Assembly: GCA_013396655.1 (NCBI GenBank)
Contig: WBMV01001243.1
Span: 124,001 to 188,000, forward strand
Direction: 5' to 3'
DNA from: Campylorhamphus procurvoides
Taxonomy: Eukaryota; Chordata; Aves; Passeriformes; Dendrocolaptidae
Length of the DNA stretch: 64,000 bases
Shown: one piece after another, positions 63,001 through 64,000 of the stretch
Layout: every line of letters begins with the position of its first letter
Position numbering within the stretch: position 1 is the stretch's first letter
The notes under the pieces: model-generated
Database searches by the model: none
What the model saw: only the letters and a program-made list of their open reading frames with translations
What the model was told of the DNA's origin: nothing
Program-made: the position numbers and the translations under genes

Positions 63001-64000
63001 GTTACTTCCACAACCTTTTAACACTGCCCTGAGGCATCCACTTATGATGGAATTTTCATCACAAAGTGAGAGTCAGAGCTCAGTGACATGCAAGGAGTTA
63101 GTGGAATTGTGGTTTAACTATGCCCCAAGTGCTGAAGAACTAAAAAGGTTTCACACAAACTCCCCTGGGACCAATGGTACTGCAGTCCTGTTCACAGAGA
63201 GGGTTGCTGCACTGTGCTCCATCCCACAGCTTGGAGAACTCAGTTCTTTGCCTGAACCAATTTAATCTGAGCTTTCTTTTTCCCTTTCACTCTGTGTTCT
63301 TGGTCTTAATTTCTTAGCCAGCTTGTTCCAAGCTACCCATTGCTCTGTGTGACCAAGAACTATCACTGAAATGACCACACAAGAACAAAGGATTTGATAG
63401 TCAAGTCTCATTTCTGTTTTTGAAGATTCCCCTCATTAATACTACAAGCATATCTTGAGCAGGATGCCCCATAGTGGTAGCACATATGGTGAAAAGAAAG
63501 AACACCATTCAAATTAACAAGAGACACATTTGCCAAAAGCCAGTGCAAATGCATCATCACACTACATCCCAGGTGTTTGGTGCATTCCACCAGGCACTCT
63601 CAGCTAGTACATTTTGCTGTATGCCAGACCTTTACTCAGTACCTTCTTCAAAGAGTAGAAATGAAACCTCTTGGAAAGTCTGGAGAGACACCCAGGATCA
63701 ATGTTGTAACACAGCATTCCCTTGCACTGCCTCTAAATCCACCCAGTAAAGGCAATATTCTTTTCGCTTACTCATTCGAGTTTCCACTTGTTCCATGAAA
63801 CTAAAATCTCATCTCTACACATGCTTTGCTCTATAATTCACTCTCTGGCTGCTGTTTCAAATGCACCAGATTCCAGTTATAAATCGCTTCAAATATCCTG
63901 AGAACCTCTGTAAAGCACAATGCAAATTTGAAAAGTTCAAGCCTGGTGCTAATGCAATAAAAGAAGGCAAATATGATTCCAGATATACAGTTGGTGTAAT
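57093..64000. other. Long unique non-coding stretch
   Basis: No gene or interspersed repeat was recognised. Small local features: an imperfect direct repeat at 61731-61782 and a GC-richer patch near 57300-57600. Overlapping frames at 62611-63265 (136 and 117 codons, different phases) have no recognisable domain. Confidence 0.5.
61731..61782. repeat. Imperfect direct repeat of about 22 bp
   Basis: 'attgaattttaaagcagcta' and 'attgaattttaaaacagcta' occur close together, differing at one base. This appears to be a local duplication. Confidence 0.85.

Noticed and set aside
62611..63265. Two overlapping plus-strand frames (136 and 117 codons) that might be a frameshifted pseudogene
   Set aside because: Neither resembles a known family, the phases differ and no retrocopy poly(A) or exon boundary is visible.
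1..64000. CRISPR array, bacterial operons, tRNA or rRNA genes
   Set aside because: No regularly spaced repeats, ribosome-binding sites, cloverleaf sequences or rRNA segments were seen. The repeat content is avian.

Overview
The window looks like bird nuclear DNA, most likely from a passerine or another neoavian. The signature is several CR1 LINE fragments, some ending in the avian CR1 3' terminus (for example 'ccattctatgattctatt' near 8140-8157), plus long terminal repeats (LTRs) of avian endogenous retroviruses. The rest is AT-rich, CpG-poor DNA full of stop codons on both strands. No complete protein-coding gene, rRNA, tRNA, CRISPR array or bacterial feature is visible. The open reading frames are short and mostly chance or transposon remnants. 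The window is best read as intergenic DNA or the inside of a very long intron.

Layout. 1-7.3 kb: unique DNA with one candidate exon on the plus strand (4582-4717). 7.3-8.16 kb: plus-strand CR1 3' end. 8.2-17.0 kb: unique DNA holding a Sox-Oct-like composite site at 10880 and a 28-bp tandem pair at 9225. 17.03-17.46 kb: plus-strand CR1. 21.69-22.13 kb: plus-strand ERVK-type solo LTR. 22.22-22.82 kb: minus-strand CR1 endonuclease remnant. 25.69-26.99 kb: minus-strand CR1 linker and reverse-transcriptase remnant, apparently duplicated by the assembly across a single N at 26333. 33.52-33.67 kb: an old plus-strand CR1. 35.6-36.06 kb: CpG-rich minus-strand LTR. 36.84-37.47 kb: possible minus-strand LTR interrupted by a second N at 37212. 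41.12-42.05 kb: long minus-strand CR1 3' end. 48.63-48.83 kb: very short minus-strand LTR next to a polypurine tract. 53.79-53.98 kb: minus-strand CR1 end. 56.62-57.09 kb: minus-strand ERVL-like LTR. 57.1-64 kb: unique DNA.

No genes work together here. The content is transposon history on a neutral background, with a few short stretches that might be regulatory. Four of the five LTRs lie on the minus strand. This would fit a host gene transcribed on the plus strand, as would the plus-strand candidate exon, but the sample is too small to rely on. The strongest and most practical observation is the perfect 558-bp repeat around the N at 26333, which looks like a false duplication. I found no convincing new biological system.
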